From contig JAOAHW010000151.1 in NCBI GenBank assembly GCA_026415015.1, positions 1-32,051 of the forward strand: DNA of 32,051 nucleotides. The letters run 5' to 3'. The notes under the pieces are model-generated. The model did no database searches, was not told where the DNA came from, and saw nothing but the letters and a program-made list of their open reading frames with translations. The number at the start of each line of letters is the position of its first letter. Within the stretch, counting starts at the first letter, position 1. Positions 17,081 through 26,230 of the stretch are shown here, piece after piece. This stretch comes from Syntrophorhabdaceae bacterium. Lineage in GTDB: Bacteria; Desulfobacterota; Syntrophorhabdia; Syntrophorhabdales; Syntrophorhabdaceae. Position numbers and translations under genes: made by a program.

Positions 17081-18412
17081 ATGGAAAGACCAAGAGACAA
17101 ACAGGATGTGATGAAGCTCTTAAAGGAAAAGGATGTGCGGTTTATAAGGTTCTGGTTCTGCGATATACTTGGCCAGCTAAAAAGCTTTGCCATCCATGTG
17201 GATGAACTGGAGGTTGCCTTTGAGGAGGGCATGGGCTTTGATGGCTCATCTATCAAGGGTTTTGCCCGAATTGATGAGAGCGATATGGTGGCTATCCCTG
17301 ACCCAAAGACATTTACCCTTATCCCCTGGAGGCCAAAGGAAAAGGCAACAGCAAAGATGTTCTGTGATATATATGAACCTGACGGAAGCCCATATAAAGG
17401 CGACCCTCGATACGCCTTAAAAAAGGCCCTGGAAAAGATGAAGGCTATGGGATTTACAAACTACTATCTCGGGCCAGAGCTTGAGTTCTTCTATTTTAAG
17501 TCAGACAATGCCACAGAGATACTCGATAAAGGTGGTTATTTTGATTATCCCGCTGATGCTGCAGAGGACCTAAGAAGGGATACCATACTTGCCCTTGAGG
17601 AGATGGGTGTGGCGGTTGAGTATTCACATCATGAGGTGGCACCATCACAGCACGAGATAGATCTGAGATACACCGATGCCCTTGAGATGGCAGATACAGT
17701 TATGGCATACAGGGTCACAGTAAAAGAGATAGCAAAGAAATACGGTGTTTATGCCACTTTTATGCCAAAACCCATATTCGGTGAAAACGGCAGTGGCATG
17801 CATACCCACCAGTCTCTTTTCAAGGGAGATAAAAATGCATTCTTCAACGCCACGGATAAATACCATCTTTCTGAAGATGCAAAGGCATTTACAGCAGGGC
17901 TGCTCACCCATATCAGAGAGATAACCCTTGTCCTCAATCAGTGGGTCAATTCATATAAAAGGCTCGTCCCTGGTTATGAGGCCCCTGTGTATATCTGCTG
18001 GGCAAGGAGAAACCGCTCTGCCCTGGTTAGGGTGCCCATGTATAAACCTGGCAAGGAAAAGGCAACAAGGATAGAGCTTAGATCCCCTGACCCTGCATGT
18101 AACCCATATCTTGCATTCGCCGCCATGCTCCATGCAGGTCTAAAAGGTATAGAAAATAAATACCCACTACCTGAACCTACTGAAGTGGATGTATATCATC
18201 TTGCCCCTGAACAGAGACAGGGCATGGGTATAAATGAGCTACCTGGTAGTCTTATCGAGGCCATAGAATTAGCTGAAAAAAGTGAACTCCTGAAAGAGGC
18301 CTTAGGAGAGCATATATTCAATGAGCTTATCCAGAGCAAGAAGGTCGAGTGGGATGACTATAGGATAAGGATACAACCTTATGAGCTGGAACGCTACCTA
18401 CCCATAATCTAA
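17081..18412 (+). CDS. glnA: Glutamine synthetase type I (alpha subtype)
   Basis: This 443-residue enzyme makes glutamine from glutamate, ammonia and ATP, as a dodecamer in the cytoplasm. I chose the ATG at 17081 because AAGGAGG lies at 17069-17075. An in-frame GTG at 17042 overlaps the previous stop and would add 13 poorly conserved residues. Family motifs are FDGSSIKGFARIDESDM (53-69), GPELEFF, HHEVAPSQHEID, MPKPIFGENGSGMH and VNSYKRLVPGYEAP. The length and the lack of the adenylylation loop and of the GSI-beta insertion place it with the Bacillus-type alpha enzymes. In these, Arg62 (Arg63 here) takes part in glutamine feedback. Control is therefore probably by feedback and transcription rather than adenylylation. 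Confidence 0.97.
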   Translation: MERPRDKQDVMKLLKEKDVRFIRFWFCDILGQLKSFAIHVDELEVAFEEGMGFDGSSIKGFARIDESDMVAIPDPKTFTLIPWRPKEKATAKMFCDIYEPDGSPYKGDPRYALKKALEKMKAMGFTNYYLGPELEFFYFKSDNATEILDKGGYFDYPADAAEDLRRDTILALEEMGVAVEYSHHEVAPSQHEIDLRYTDALEMADTVMAYRVTVKEIAKKYGVYATFMPKPIFGENGSGMHTHQSLFKGDKNAFFNATDKYHLSEDAKAFTAGLLTHIREITLVLNQWVNSYKRLVPGYEAPVYICWARRNRSALVRVPMYKPGKEKATRIELRSPDPACNPYLAFAAMLHAGLKGIENKYPLPEPTEVDVYHLAPEQRQGMGINELPGSLIEAIELAEKSELLKEALGEHIFNELIQSKKVEWDDYRIRIQPYELERYLPII

Positions 18413-18443
18413 TCAGAGTTTTTTCATACATAACCCCCCCATT

Positions 18444-18468
18444 CTGGTCCCGTGCATAGCGGGACCAG
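18444..18468 (+). terminator. Hairpin after glnA
   Basis: CTGGTCCCG (18444-18452) and CGGGACCAG (18460-18468) form a perfect nine-base stem with a seven-base loop. A pyrimidine run (CCCCTCTTT) follows but only a short T tract, so termination may be partial. It separates glnA from the toxin-antitoxin pair. Confidence 0.65.
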
Positions 18469-18495
18469 CCCCTCTTTACTATTGGGATATAGCCC

Positions 18496-18524
18496 TTGAC
18501 GTCTGAAGTTTTCCTTTATAAAAT
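18496..18524 (+). promoter_or_regulatory. Sigma-70 promoter and AT-rich direct repeat for higBA
   Basis: TTGACG (18496-18501), a 17-base spacer and TAAAAT (18519-18524) make a near-consensus promoter. Start of transcription near 18531 leaves only about ten bases before the higB ATG. TTATAAAAT is repeated directly across the -10 region and could be the site where the antitoxin represses. Confidence 0.65.
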
Positions 18525-18540
18525 TTATAAAATTTGTCAG

Positions 18541-18822
18541 ATGATAAAATCATTCAAAGACAGGGAGGCAGAGAGAGTATATACTCGTGAAGGGTCGAAC
18601 AAATTGCCAAAGGAAATTCAACAAGTTGCATTAAGGAAATTGCGTATGATAAACAATGCAAAAAATATTAATGACCTTAGGATACCACCAGCTAATAGGC
18701 TTGAAAAATTAAAAGGCACACGTGAGGGTCAATACAGTATCAGGATCAATGACCAATGGCGTATCTGTTTTATATGGGAACAAACTGATGCCTATGATGT
18801 AGAAATAACTGATTATCATTAA
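18541..18822 (+). CDS. higB: HigB-type toxin (RelE superfamily)
   Basis: This 93-residue protein matches the HigB family of ribosome-dependent mRNA interferases. It begins MIKSFKDREAERVY, has the central RLEKLKGTREGQYSIRIN segment and ends WRICFIWEQTDAYDVEITDYH, which contains the conserved W-I-F and DYH positions. I chose the ATG at 18541 because HigB proteins are about this long and start MIKSF. A TTG at 18496 would add 15 residues but coincides with the -35 box. There is no clear ribosome site. The antitoxin gene follows after nine bases, the usual toxin-first order of higBA. Confidence 0.9.
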   Translation: MIKSFKDREAERVYTREGSNKLPKEIQQVALRKLRMINNAKNINDLRIPPANRLEKLKGTREGQYSIRINDQWRICFIWEQTDAYDVEITDYH

Positions 18823-18831
18823 GGAGAGATT

Positions 18832-19134
18832 ATGAAAAAAAAACTTAATCCTGTTCACCCTGGAGAGGTTCTTTTAGAAGAATTCCTTAAGCCAATGGGT
18901 ATAAGTCAAAATAAATTGGCTTTAAATATTGGGGTGTCACCTAAGAGGATTAACGAGATTGTCCTTGGCAAGAGGGGGGTTACTGCTGATACTGCCTTGA
19001 GGCTTGCAAGATTCTTTGGGACATCAGCAGAATTCTGGCTTGGACTTCAATCACAGTATGACCTTGATATCGCTGCTGAAGAACTCGGTGAAAGGTTAGA
19101 TAAAGAAGTAAAGACATATGCAAATGCCTTATAG
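18832..19134 (+). CDS. higA: HigA-type antitoxin (XRE helix-turn-helix)
   Basis: This 100-residue protein is the partner of HigB. It starts MKKKLNPVHPGEVLLEEFLK, the typical HigA/VapI opening, followed by a helix-turn-helix (MGISQNKLALNIGVSPKRIN) and the family segment RLARFFGTSAEFWLGLQSQYD. It neutralises HigB and usually represses its own promoter. AAGGAGA just upstream is a good ribosome site. Its stop faces the stop of the sigma-54 activator gene eight bases away. Confidence 0.93.
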   Translation: MKKKLNPVHPGEVLLEEFLKPMGISQNKLALNIGVSPKRINEIVLGKRGVTADTALRLARFFGTSAEFWLGLQSQYDLDIAAEELGERLDKEVKTYANAL

Positions 19135-19142
19135 AGATCACA

Positions 19143-20645
19143 TCATTTTATCCCGTATTTCTGTATCTTGTATCCTATCTGACGCTGGGTTATACCCAGT
19201 AGCCTCGCTGCCTTGGACTGGTTGAAGTTACATTTTTTTAAGGCCTCTATTATCCTTTCTTTCTCAAGCCTCTCTTTCTCAGCAATGAGGGAATCGTTGT
19301 GGTCATGAACCTTCATTGTTTTATGTTCTTTTATATATGATGGTATCTCCTCTTCATTGATTACACCCTTATCATTCAGGACAACAAGCCTCTCTATGGT
19401 ATTTTCCAGCTCCCTCACATTCCCTGGCCAGCTATAATCCATAAGACTTCTCAAGGCATCGGGGTTGATGGCAATATCCTTTTCGTATTCTTTATTGAAT
19501 CTTTTGAGAAAGTGGTCTATGAGGGGCGGGATATCCTCTTTTCTCTCCCTTAAAGCCGGAATAAATATAGGCACGACATTGAGCCTCCAGTATAGGTCCT
19601 CTCTGAATCTCCCATCTTTAACCATCTCCTCAAGGTCTCTGTTTGTGGCTGCCACAACCCTCACATCCACATGGATAGACCTTGTCCCGCCAAGACGTTC
19701 AAAGGTATGCTCCTGTAATACCCTTAAGAGCTTTGCCTGTATGGATAGGCTTATATCTCCTATCTCGTCGAGGAATATGGTGCCCTTGTTGGCAAGTTCA
19801 AATCTCCCCAATTTTGTTCCAGTGGCACCTGTAAATGCACCTTTTTCATAACCAAAGAGCTCTGCCTCAAGGAGTGTCTCAGGCAAAGCAGCACAGTTTA
19901 TTGCTATGAAAGGCATACTGGACCTTTCACTTTCATAATGTACTGCCTTTGCAATGAGCTCCTTTCCTGTGCCGCTTTCTCCTCTTAAGAGGACATTTGC
20001 CCTACTCTTTGCCACCTTCAGGCATATCTTTATTACATCCTGCATCTTATCAGATATGGATATAATGTTTGGCAGGCTATAGCGAGACCTCAGTTCTGTT
20101 GACAGCACCTCTTTTTCCTGCCTCTCCCTCTCATATGCCCCATGTATTTTAATGGCCTGGCCTATGAGGGTTGCTATAATCTGTAAAACCCTTAAGTCTT
20201 CATCCATTGCCACCATTTCATTAAATATCCTGTCCACAGACAGGACACCGAGTATCTCGTCCTTAATCACTATGGGGACACAAAGAAAGGATATGTTGTC
20301 TTTTTCAATCCTTGCCTGGGTTCTGTTTAAAAAAAGCGGCTCCTTACCAAGGTCAGGGATCACCATAGGGGAGCCTGTCTCTACTACCCTGCCTACAATA
20401 CCCTCCCCTATCCTGTATTTACCCCTTGCTATCTGCTCTTTTGTAAGGCCATATGCCACAGCTATCCTGAGTTCGCCTGTCTTCTTATCTATTAAGGTCA
20501 CTGTACCTCTATTCATATCAAGCTGGTCAGAGAGGGTCTTCATGGCATCTAAGAGGTTTTTTTCAAGCTCAAAGGATGAGTTCAGTATCATACTCACCTC
20601 GAGCAAGGCTGAAAGCTCTGCATTTTTTCTCTTTAAGGTCTCCAT
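19143..20645 (-). CDS. NifA-like sigma-54-dependent activator (GAF, AAA+, HTH)
   Basis: This 500-residue protein has a GAF sensor domain (about 15-165), an AAA+ domain (about 192-425) and a Fis-type helix-turn-helix (about 465-500). Walker A is GESGTGKE (222-229), the sigma-54 contact loop is GAFTGA (269-274), and Walker B is GTIFLDEIGD (288-297). The C-terminal ITQRQIGYKIQKYGI closely resembles NifA. The cysteine-rich linker of oxygen-sensitive rhizobial NifA is absent. Such proteins bind upstream enhancers and drive open-complex formation by sigma-54 polymerase. Three sigma-54 promoters in this window are its probable targets. No nif genes are present here, so it may control ammonium assimilation rather than, or as well as, nitrogen fixation. 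Met19, after GAGGTGAGT, is an alternative start. Confidence 0.93.
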   Translation of the reverse strand: METLKRKNAELSALLEVSMILNSSFELEKNLLDAMKTLSDQLDMNRGTVTLIDKKTGELRIAVAYGLTKEQIARGKYRIGEGIVGRVVETGSPMVIPDLGKEPLFLNRTQARIEKDNISFLCVPIVIKDEILGVLSVDRIFNEMVAMDEDLRVLQIIATLIGQAIKIHGAYERERQEKEVLSTELRSRYSLPNIISISDKMQDVIKICLKVAKSRANVLLRGESGTGKELIAKAVHYESERSSMPFIAINCAALPETLLEAELFGYEKGAFTGATGTKLGRFELANKGTIFLDEIGDISLSIQAKLLRVLQEHTFERLGGTRSIHVDVRVVAATNRDLEEMVKDGRFREDLYWRLNVVPIFIPALRERKEDIPPLIDHFLKRFNKEYEKDIAINPDALRSLMDYSWPGNVRELENTIERLVVLNDKGVINEEEIPSYIKEHKTMKVHDHNDSLIAEKERLEKERIIEALKKCNFNQSKAARLLGITQRQIGYKIQKYGIK

Positions 20646-20653
20646 TAACCATT

Positions 20654-20682
20654 TTTATAACATATTTGTAAAAAAATTACAA
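20654..20682 (-). promoter_or_regulatory. Promoter of the activator gene with overlapping palindrome
   Basis: On the minus strand TTGTAA (20682-20677), 17 bases and TATAAA (20659-20654) form a plausible sigma-70 promoter. Its start would be almost at the ATG at 20645, giving a nearly leaderless mRNA or favouring the later Met19 start. The palindrome TGTAA-N5-TTACA (20667-20681) overlaps the -35 element and would suit self-regulation. Confidence 0.4.
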
Positions 20683-20688
20683 TTTTGT
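20678..20688 (+). repeat. Third copy of the TACAATTTTGT box
   Basis: This copy is identical over 11 bases to the pair at 15902-15930. It lies 58 bases upstream of the sigma-54 promoter of the porin-like gene, a normal distance for an enhancer, and overlaps the palindrome TGTAA-N5-TTACA. It does not fit the NifA TGT-N10-ACA consensus exactly. Confidence 0.4.
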
Positions 20689-20746
20689 TTTAAAGCCCTG
20701 TAAATTGGAAAGCAAAAAAACCTAATGATTTTATGATGTTACTGAA

Positions 20747-20762
20747 TGGCACAGTATTTGAT
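20747..20762 (+). promoter_or_regulatory. Sigma-54 promoter for the porin-like gene
   Basis: TGGCACAGTATTTGAT matches TGGCACG-N4-TTGCW at all key positions except A for C in the -12 GC. Transcription would begin near 20773, about 20 bases before the AGGAGGTG ribosome site. Confidence 0.7.
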
Positions 20763-20804
20763 TTAAGAATAGACATTTTTATTACAAACCCAGGAGGTGC
20801 TTTT

Positions 20805-21635
20805 ATGAAGAGTCTTAAGGCAATGGCGGTGTTACTCATTTTAGCTGCTCTATTTTTTCCACGATTATCCCTGTGTGAGCAAACCAAGGATGTAACAGGT
20901 TCAGTATCACTGGGTACCTATAACCAGTATATCTTCAGGGGTTATGAGATAGGTAAAAGCGGCCTTGTTATTCAACCCTCAATGTCTTTATCTTTAAAGG
21001 GTTTTTCAGCTACTATCTGGGGTAATCTTGATACAAACCAGAGAAACACAAAGACAGCCACATTTAACCAGGAGTTTAAAAAAGGCTGGAATGAGACCGA
21101 CCTCACCTTGAGTTATACATACACCATCAAGGACTTATCCTTTACAGGTGGATACATCTATTATGGGACAAAATATGCCGATGAGACAGAGGAATTTTTT
21201 ATCACACTGGCATACAAGACCATAGCCAACCCCACCATCACAGTATATAGAGACATAACAAACTATAAAGGCACATATATAAACCTAGGGCTATCCCATT
21301 CATTCCCCCTTCCTAAAGATATAACCTTCGATGTAGCGTCAGGGTTTGGATATTTCATAGGCGAGAGCGACTATTGGAAGACCTATAATAGGTCTACAGC
21401 ATCATACACTGGGAGTAAATACAAGGGTTTCCATGATGGCATGGTAAAGGCCGGGCTCACCATACCTATAAAAAAGGTGTTTACTATCCAGCCATCTGTC
21501 CAGTACTGGTTCCCCCTGTCATCAGACGCAAAAAGAGAATACCCCACTGTGGGAGACATAAAGGACTCCTATAACCCCAATGGCCCTGTGAAATACAACC
21601 TCGTATATGGTGTAGGGTTTACTTACAACTTCTGA
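20805..21635 (+). CDS. Outer-membrane beta-barrel protein of the TIGR02001 (Gcw_chp) type
   Basis: This 276-residue protein has a signal peptide (MKSLKAMAVLLILAALFF, cleavage probably after Cys near residue 23). The mature protein consists of alternating amphipathic strands and ends in an aromatic residue (VGFTYNF), as outer-membrane barrels do. The segment SVSLGTYNQYIFRGYE is typical of the Gcw_chp group, which is often found near nitrogen-regulated genes. I chose the ATG at 20805 because AGGAGGTG (20792-20799) precedes it; an earlier in-frame ATG at 20733 overlaps the promoter. With a sigma-54 promoter in front and amtB behind, it may be a nitrogen-regulated pore for ammonium or small nitrogen compounds. 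The transport role is inferred. Confidence 0.82.
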   Translation: MKSLKAMAVLLILAALFFPRLSLCEQTKDVTGSVSLGTYNQYIFRGYEIGKSGLVIQPSMSLSLKGFSATIWGNLDTNQRNTKTATFNQEFKKGWNETDLTLSYTYTIKDLSFTGGYIYYGTKYADETEEFFITLAYKTIANPTITVYRDITNYKGTYINLGLSHSFPLPKDITFDVASGFGYFIGESDYWKTYNRSTASYTGSKYKGFHDGMVKAGLTIPIKKVFTIQPSVQYWFPLSSDAKREYPTVGDIKDSYNPNGPVKYNLVYGVGFTYNF

Positions 21636-21644
21636 TTTGGTCTT

Positions 21645-21660
21645 TGGTATATGTTTTGCT
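21645..21660 (+). promoter_or_regulatory. Sigma-54 promoter for amtB
   Basis: TGGTATATGTTTTGCT has the essential GG and GC at exact spacing and TTTTGCT as the -12 element. The -24 element is weaker (TGGTAT for TGGCAC). Transcription would start near 21671, 65 bases before the amtB ATG. Confidence 0.65.
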
Positions 21661-21735
21661 TATTAAAATATAGGACTGTTGATAGGTCCTTTTAAGATAG
21701 AGATAAAAAATATCAATAGATGAAAGGAGAAAAAA

Positions 21736-23402
<1,667 letters not shown>

Positions 23403-23426
23403 ATAGACTGTTTAAGAGGAGATATA

Positions 23427-24566
23427 ATGTGCAGGCTTGCTGCTATAACATCCAGTAGATATATATCCCCTGAGGAGAATATTTATGCCCTTGAGACCAT
23501 GAAAGAAGGCCATGATGGCTCAGGTATGGGGTTGATTCTAAAGGATCTGGGAGGGGTATTCGAAGGTCTAAAGGGATACCCCATCCTATCTGGGATATGC
23601 ACAGATAAAGGGCTGAACATGTTAGATGAATTTATGGACATGCACGGATTCAGGCTCATTTTTCAATGGTCTCCGCGGATAAGACCTGTAAGGGGTATCA
23701 TGAAGAGGGGGCATTATTTTGCAAGGGTATATGAATATCCAGAGAACTGCAAAGACATGACAGAGGAACAAAAAGAGATGCTTCTTTTAAATATAAGGGT
23801 TAGCCTCCGCAAGATGGGTGAGGATGATGGTTCTATTATCGTGTTCAGCTTTTACCCTGATGTCCTTTCTTTAAAAGAGGTGGGCGACCCCCTTGAGCTC
23901 GGGGAATTCTTTAGCCTTGATAACAGAGAGGTTACAGCAAAGATTATCCTTGCCCAGGGCAGACAGAATACTAATTATTCTATAAACCTCTATGCATGTC
24001 ATCCCTTTTTTATCCAGGGATTTGCCACCATGACAAATGGAGAGAACACTGCCTTTGTCCCTATAAGGGAGTTTTTGCTATCCAGGAGATTTGTGGGCTA
24101 TATGGGATACAATAGTGACAGTGAGGTGTTTACCCACATCCTCCATTATACAGTAAAGAGGCTTGGTCTGCCTATCCAGTATTACAAAGATGTAATAACA
24201 CCCCTTAATCAGCAAGAGATAGACCTAAGGCCTGAAAAAGAGTCGTTGAATCTTATGAAGATGTCCCTTAGATACCTTGTCATTGATGGGCCAAACTGCG
24301 TAATAGGTTTTACACCAGATGGTACATGTTTTATGGTCCAGGATTCTAAAAAACTAAGGCCTGGTGCTGTAGGCGGTGTCCCTGGTAAATACTGCCTTAT
24401 GTCAGAGATATGCGGTATAGATAAGGTTGTTTCTGAAAGGGATAGGACAAAAGATATATTTCCCATGAAATACCATATGGTGATTATCCCGCCCGAGGCC
24501 CAAGAGGTTCTTGTCTGGGACCAGCTAAAAGGTGAGTTTATAAGAGAATTGAGGCTTGCAGCATGA
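23427..24566 (+). CDS. Glutamate synthase glutaminase subunit (class II amidotransferase)
   Basis: This 379-residue protein corresponds to the N-terminal amidotransferase domain of glutamate synthase, encoded separately as in archaeal-type enzymes. It begins MCRLAAITSSRYISPEEN, with Cys2 as nucleophile after Met removal, and keeps EGHDGSGMGL and MTNGENTAF-type segments. It would release ammonia from glutamine for use by the FMN subunit. Its stop overlaps the next start by four bases (ATGA), so the subunits are translated together. The nearby class II enzymes GlmS and PurF differ in sequence and their domains, so this is not a duplicate of either. Confidence 0.9.
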   Translation: MCRLAAITSSRYISPEENIYALETMKEGHDGSGMGLILKDLGGVFEGLKGYPILSGICTDKGLNMLDEFMDMHGFRLIFQWSPRIRPVRGIMKRGHYFARVYEYPENCKDMTEEQKEMLLLNIRVSLRKMGEDDGSIIVFSFYPDVLSLKEVGDPLELGEFFSLDNREVTAKIILAQGRQNTNYSINLYACHPFFIQGFATMTNGENTAFVPIREFLLSRRFVGYMGYNSDSEVFTHILHYTVKRLGLPIQYYKDVITPLNQQEIDLRPEKESLNLMKMSLRYLVIDGPNCVIGFTPDGTCFMVQDSKKLRPGAVGGVPGKYCLMSEICGIDKVVSERDRTKDIFPMKYHMVIIPPEAQEVLVWDQLKGEFIRELRLAA

Positions 24567-26230
24567 CAGGTTTAATTAATGTAAATTGCGATTTTAATCA
24601 TCAGCTATCCATTAAAGAGTTTCCATATATAGTCCGCTGGAGGGATGACAGATGCAAGAGGTGTGGCCAGTGCCTATCAGTATGCCCTACAGGCGCTATT
24701 AAACCATCTGTAAAGTCGGTCAGGATTGTTGAGTCTCAAGGGCAGATACCCAAACCAATAGTAAAGACAAAGGTCATCCATGTGATAGAACAGGCAAAGG
24801 ACATGGAAAACTACTGCACAGGTTGTGCCATGTGCCAGCTTGTATGCCCCAACGATGCCATAGAACCTGAATTTAACCCCCAACATAAATTCTATACCTT
24901 TAAAAATAAAGGTGGCGAACCATACAAAAGGGGTGGAAGGAGAAATGACCCAAATCCTTCAACCCTTGACAGGATAAAATTCACCCGTATCTCCATGCTC
25001 ACTGACCCTGCCCTTGATGCAGGCAGGCATGAATTCAGGGTAAGGACATATCTCGGGAGGTTACTTCAGCCCGAGAACCTGCCATTAACAACAAAAAATG
25101 GGCTCATAACCATCGACAGGGAAAAAGAGGAATTTATCCCGCCAGTAAGGGAGATATTTCCTGTTATGATAGGCTCCATGTCTGTAGGTGCCCTGTCTCC
25201 TCCCATGTGGGAGGGCCTTGCCATGGGTGTTGCCTATCTTAATGAGGTAGATGGCATACCCATTGTTATGTGTACAGGAGAGGGTGGTGTACCTCCAAGG
25301 CTTTTACGCTCCAGGTATCTGAAATACTTTGTCCTCCAGATAGCATCTGGTTATTTTGGATGGGATGAGATAATCCATAGCCTTCCCCATATGGTTGTAG
25401 ACCCGGCAGCCATAGAGATCAAATATGGTCAAGGTGCAAAACCTGGTGATGGTGGCCTGCTCATGGCACAGAAGGTAATAAAACTCATAGCAAAGATACG
25501 AGGCGTGCCTGAGAGGGTAGACCTTGCATCGCCTCCAACACATCAGACCAAATACTCTATAGAAGAGGCAGTGGCAAAGATGATCCAGTCCATGTCCATG
25601 GCCTTTGGGTTCAGGGTCCCAGTGTATCCAAAGATATCTGGCACAAAGACAGCAACAGCAGTCCTCAATAACCTTGCCAGAAATCCATATGCAGCAGCCC
25701 TTGCCATAGATGGAGAGGATGGAGGAACAGGTGCGGCATATAATGTATCCCTTGATAAGATGGGCCATCCTATTGCATCCAATGTAAGAGACTGCTATCT
25801 CGAACTTGTAAGGCAGGGCAGACAGAATGAACTGCCCATTATTGCTGGAGGCGGTATAGGTAAAAAGGGAAACCTTGCCTCTAATACGGCAGCCCTAATC
25901 ATGCTCGGCGCATCAGCTGTTCAGGTGGGAAAATACATAATGCAGGCAACTGCAGAATGCCTCGGGGATGAATATAACAGGTGTAATCTATGCAATACTG
26001 GAAAGTGCCCTAGAGGCATTGCCACCCAAGATCCAAAACTATACAGGAGGCTCGATTCAGAAAAGGTGGCAGAGAGGCTTGTTGAGGTGATAAGGGCATG
26101 TGAGATGGAGTTGAAAAAGATATTTGCACCTATGGGGAGAAGCACAGAACTACCAATAGGTATGTCTGATGCATTAGGGATTGACGATAAAGATATGGCA
26201 GAGAGGTTACAGATAAACTATGTATGCTAA
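24563..26230 (+). CDS. gltB: Glutamate synthase central (FMN) subunit with two ferredoxin clusters
   Basis: This 555-residue protein forms the catalytic barrel that makes glutamate from 2-oxoglutarate and ammonia. The N-terminus has a two-cluster ferredoxin: Cys31, 34, 37, 41 (CKRCGQCLSVCP) and Cys85, 88, 91, 95 (CTGCAMCQLVCP). The FMN barrel follows, with GSMSVGALSPPMWEG, GEGGVPP, IKYGQGAKPGDGGLL and DGEDGGTGAA. Near the C-terminus CNLCNTGKCPRG (Cys474, 477, 482) supplies the [3Fe-4S] ligands known from GltB. The glutaminase and the GXGXG parts are on neighbouring genes, whose ends overlap this one. This is the archaeal-type split arrangement, with electron entry probably through ferredoxin domains. 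Confidence 0.93.
   Translation: MTGLINVNCDFNHQLSIKEFPYIVRWRDDRCKRCGQCLSVCPTGAIKPSVKSVRIVESQGQIPKPIVKTKVIHVIEQAKDMENYCTGCAMCQLVCPNDAIEPEFNPQHKFYTFKNKGGEPYKRGGRRNDPNPSTLDRIKFTRISMLTDPALDAGRHEFRVRTYLGRLLQPENLPLTTKNGLITIDREKEEFIPPVREIFPVMIGSMSVGALSPPMWEGLAMGVAYLNEVDGIPIVMCTGEGGVPPRLLRSRYLKYFVLQIASGYFGWDEIIHSLPHMVVDPAAIEIKYGQGAKPGDGGLLMAQKVIKLIAKIRGVPERVDLASPPTHQTKYSIEEAVAKMIQSMSMAFGFRVPVYPKISGTKTATAVLNNLARNPYAAALAIDGEDGGTGAAYNVSLDKMGHPIASNVRDCYLELVRQGRQNELPIIAGGGIGKKGNLASNTAALIMLGASAVQVGKYIMQATAECLGDEYNRCNLCNTGKCPRGIATQDPKLYRRLDSEKVAERLVEVIRACEMELKKIFAPMGRSTELPIGMSDALGIDDKDMAERLQINYVC

Noticed and set aside
20667-20681. NifA upstream activating site TGT-N10-ACA
   Set aside because: The spacing is nine bases, not ten. 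It is kept only as a palindrome of unknown partner.
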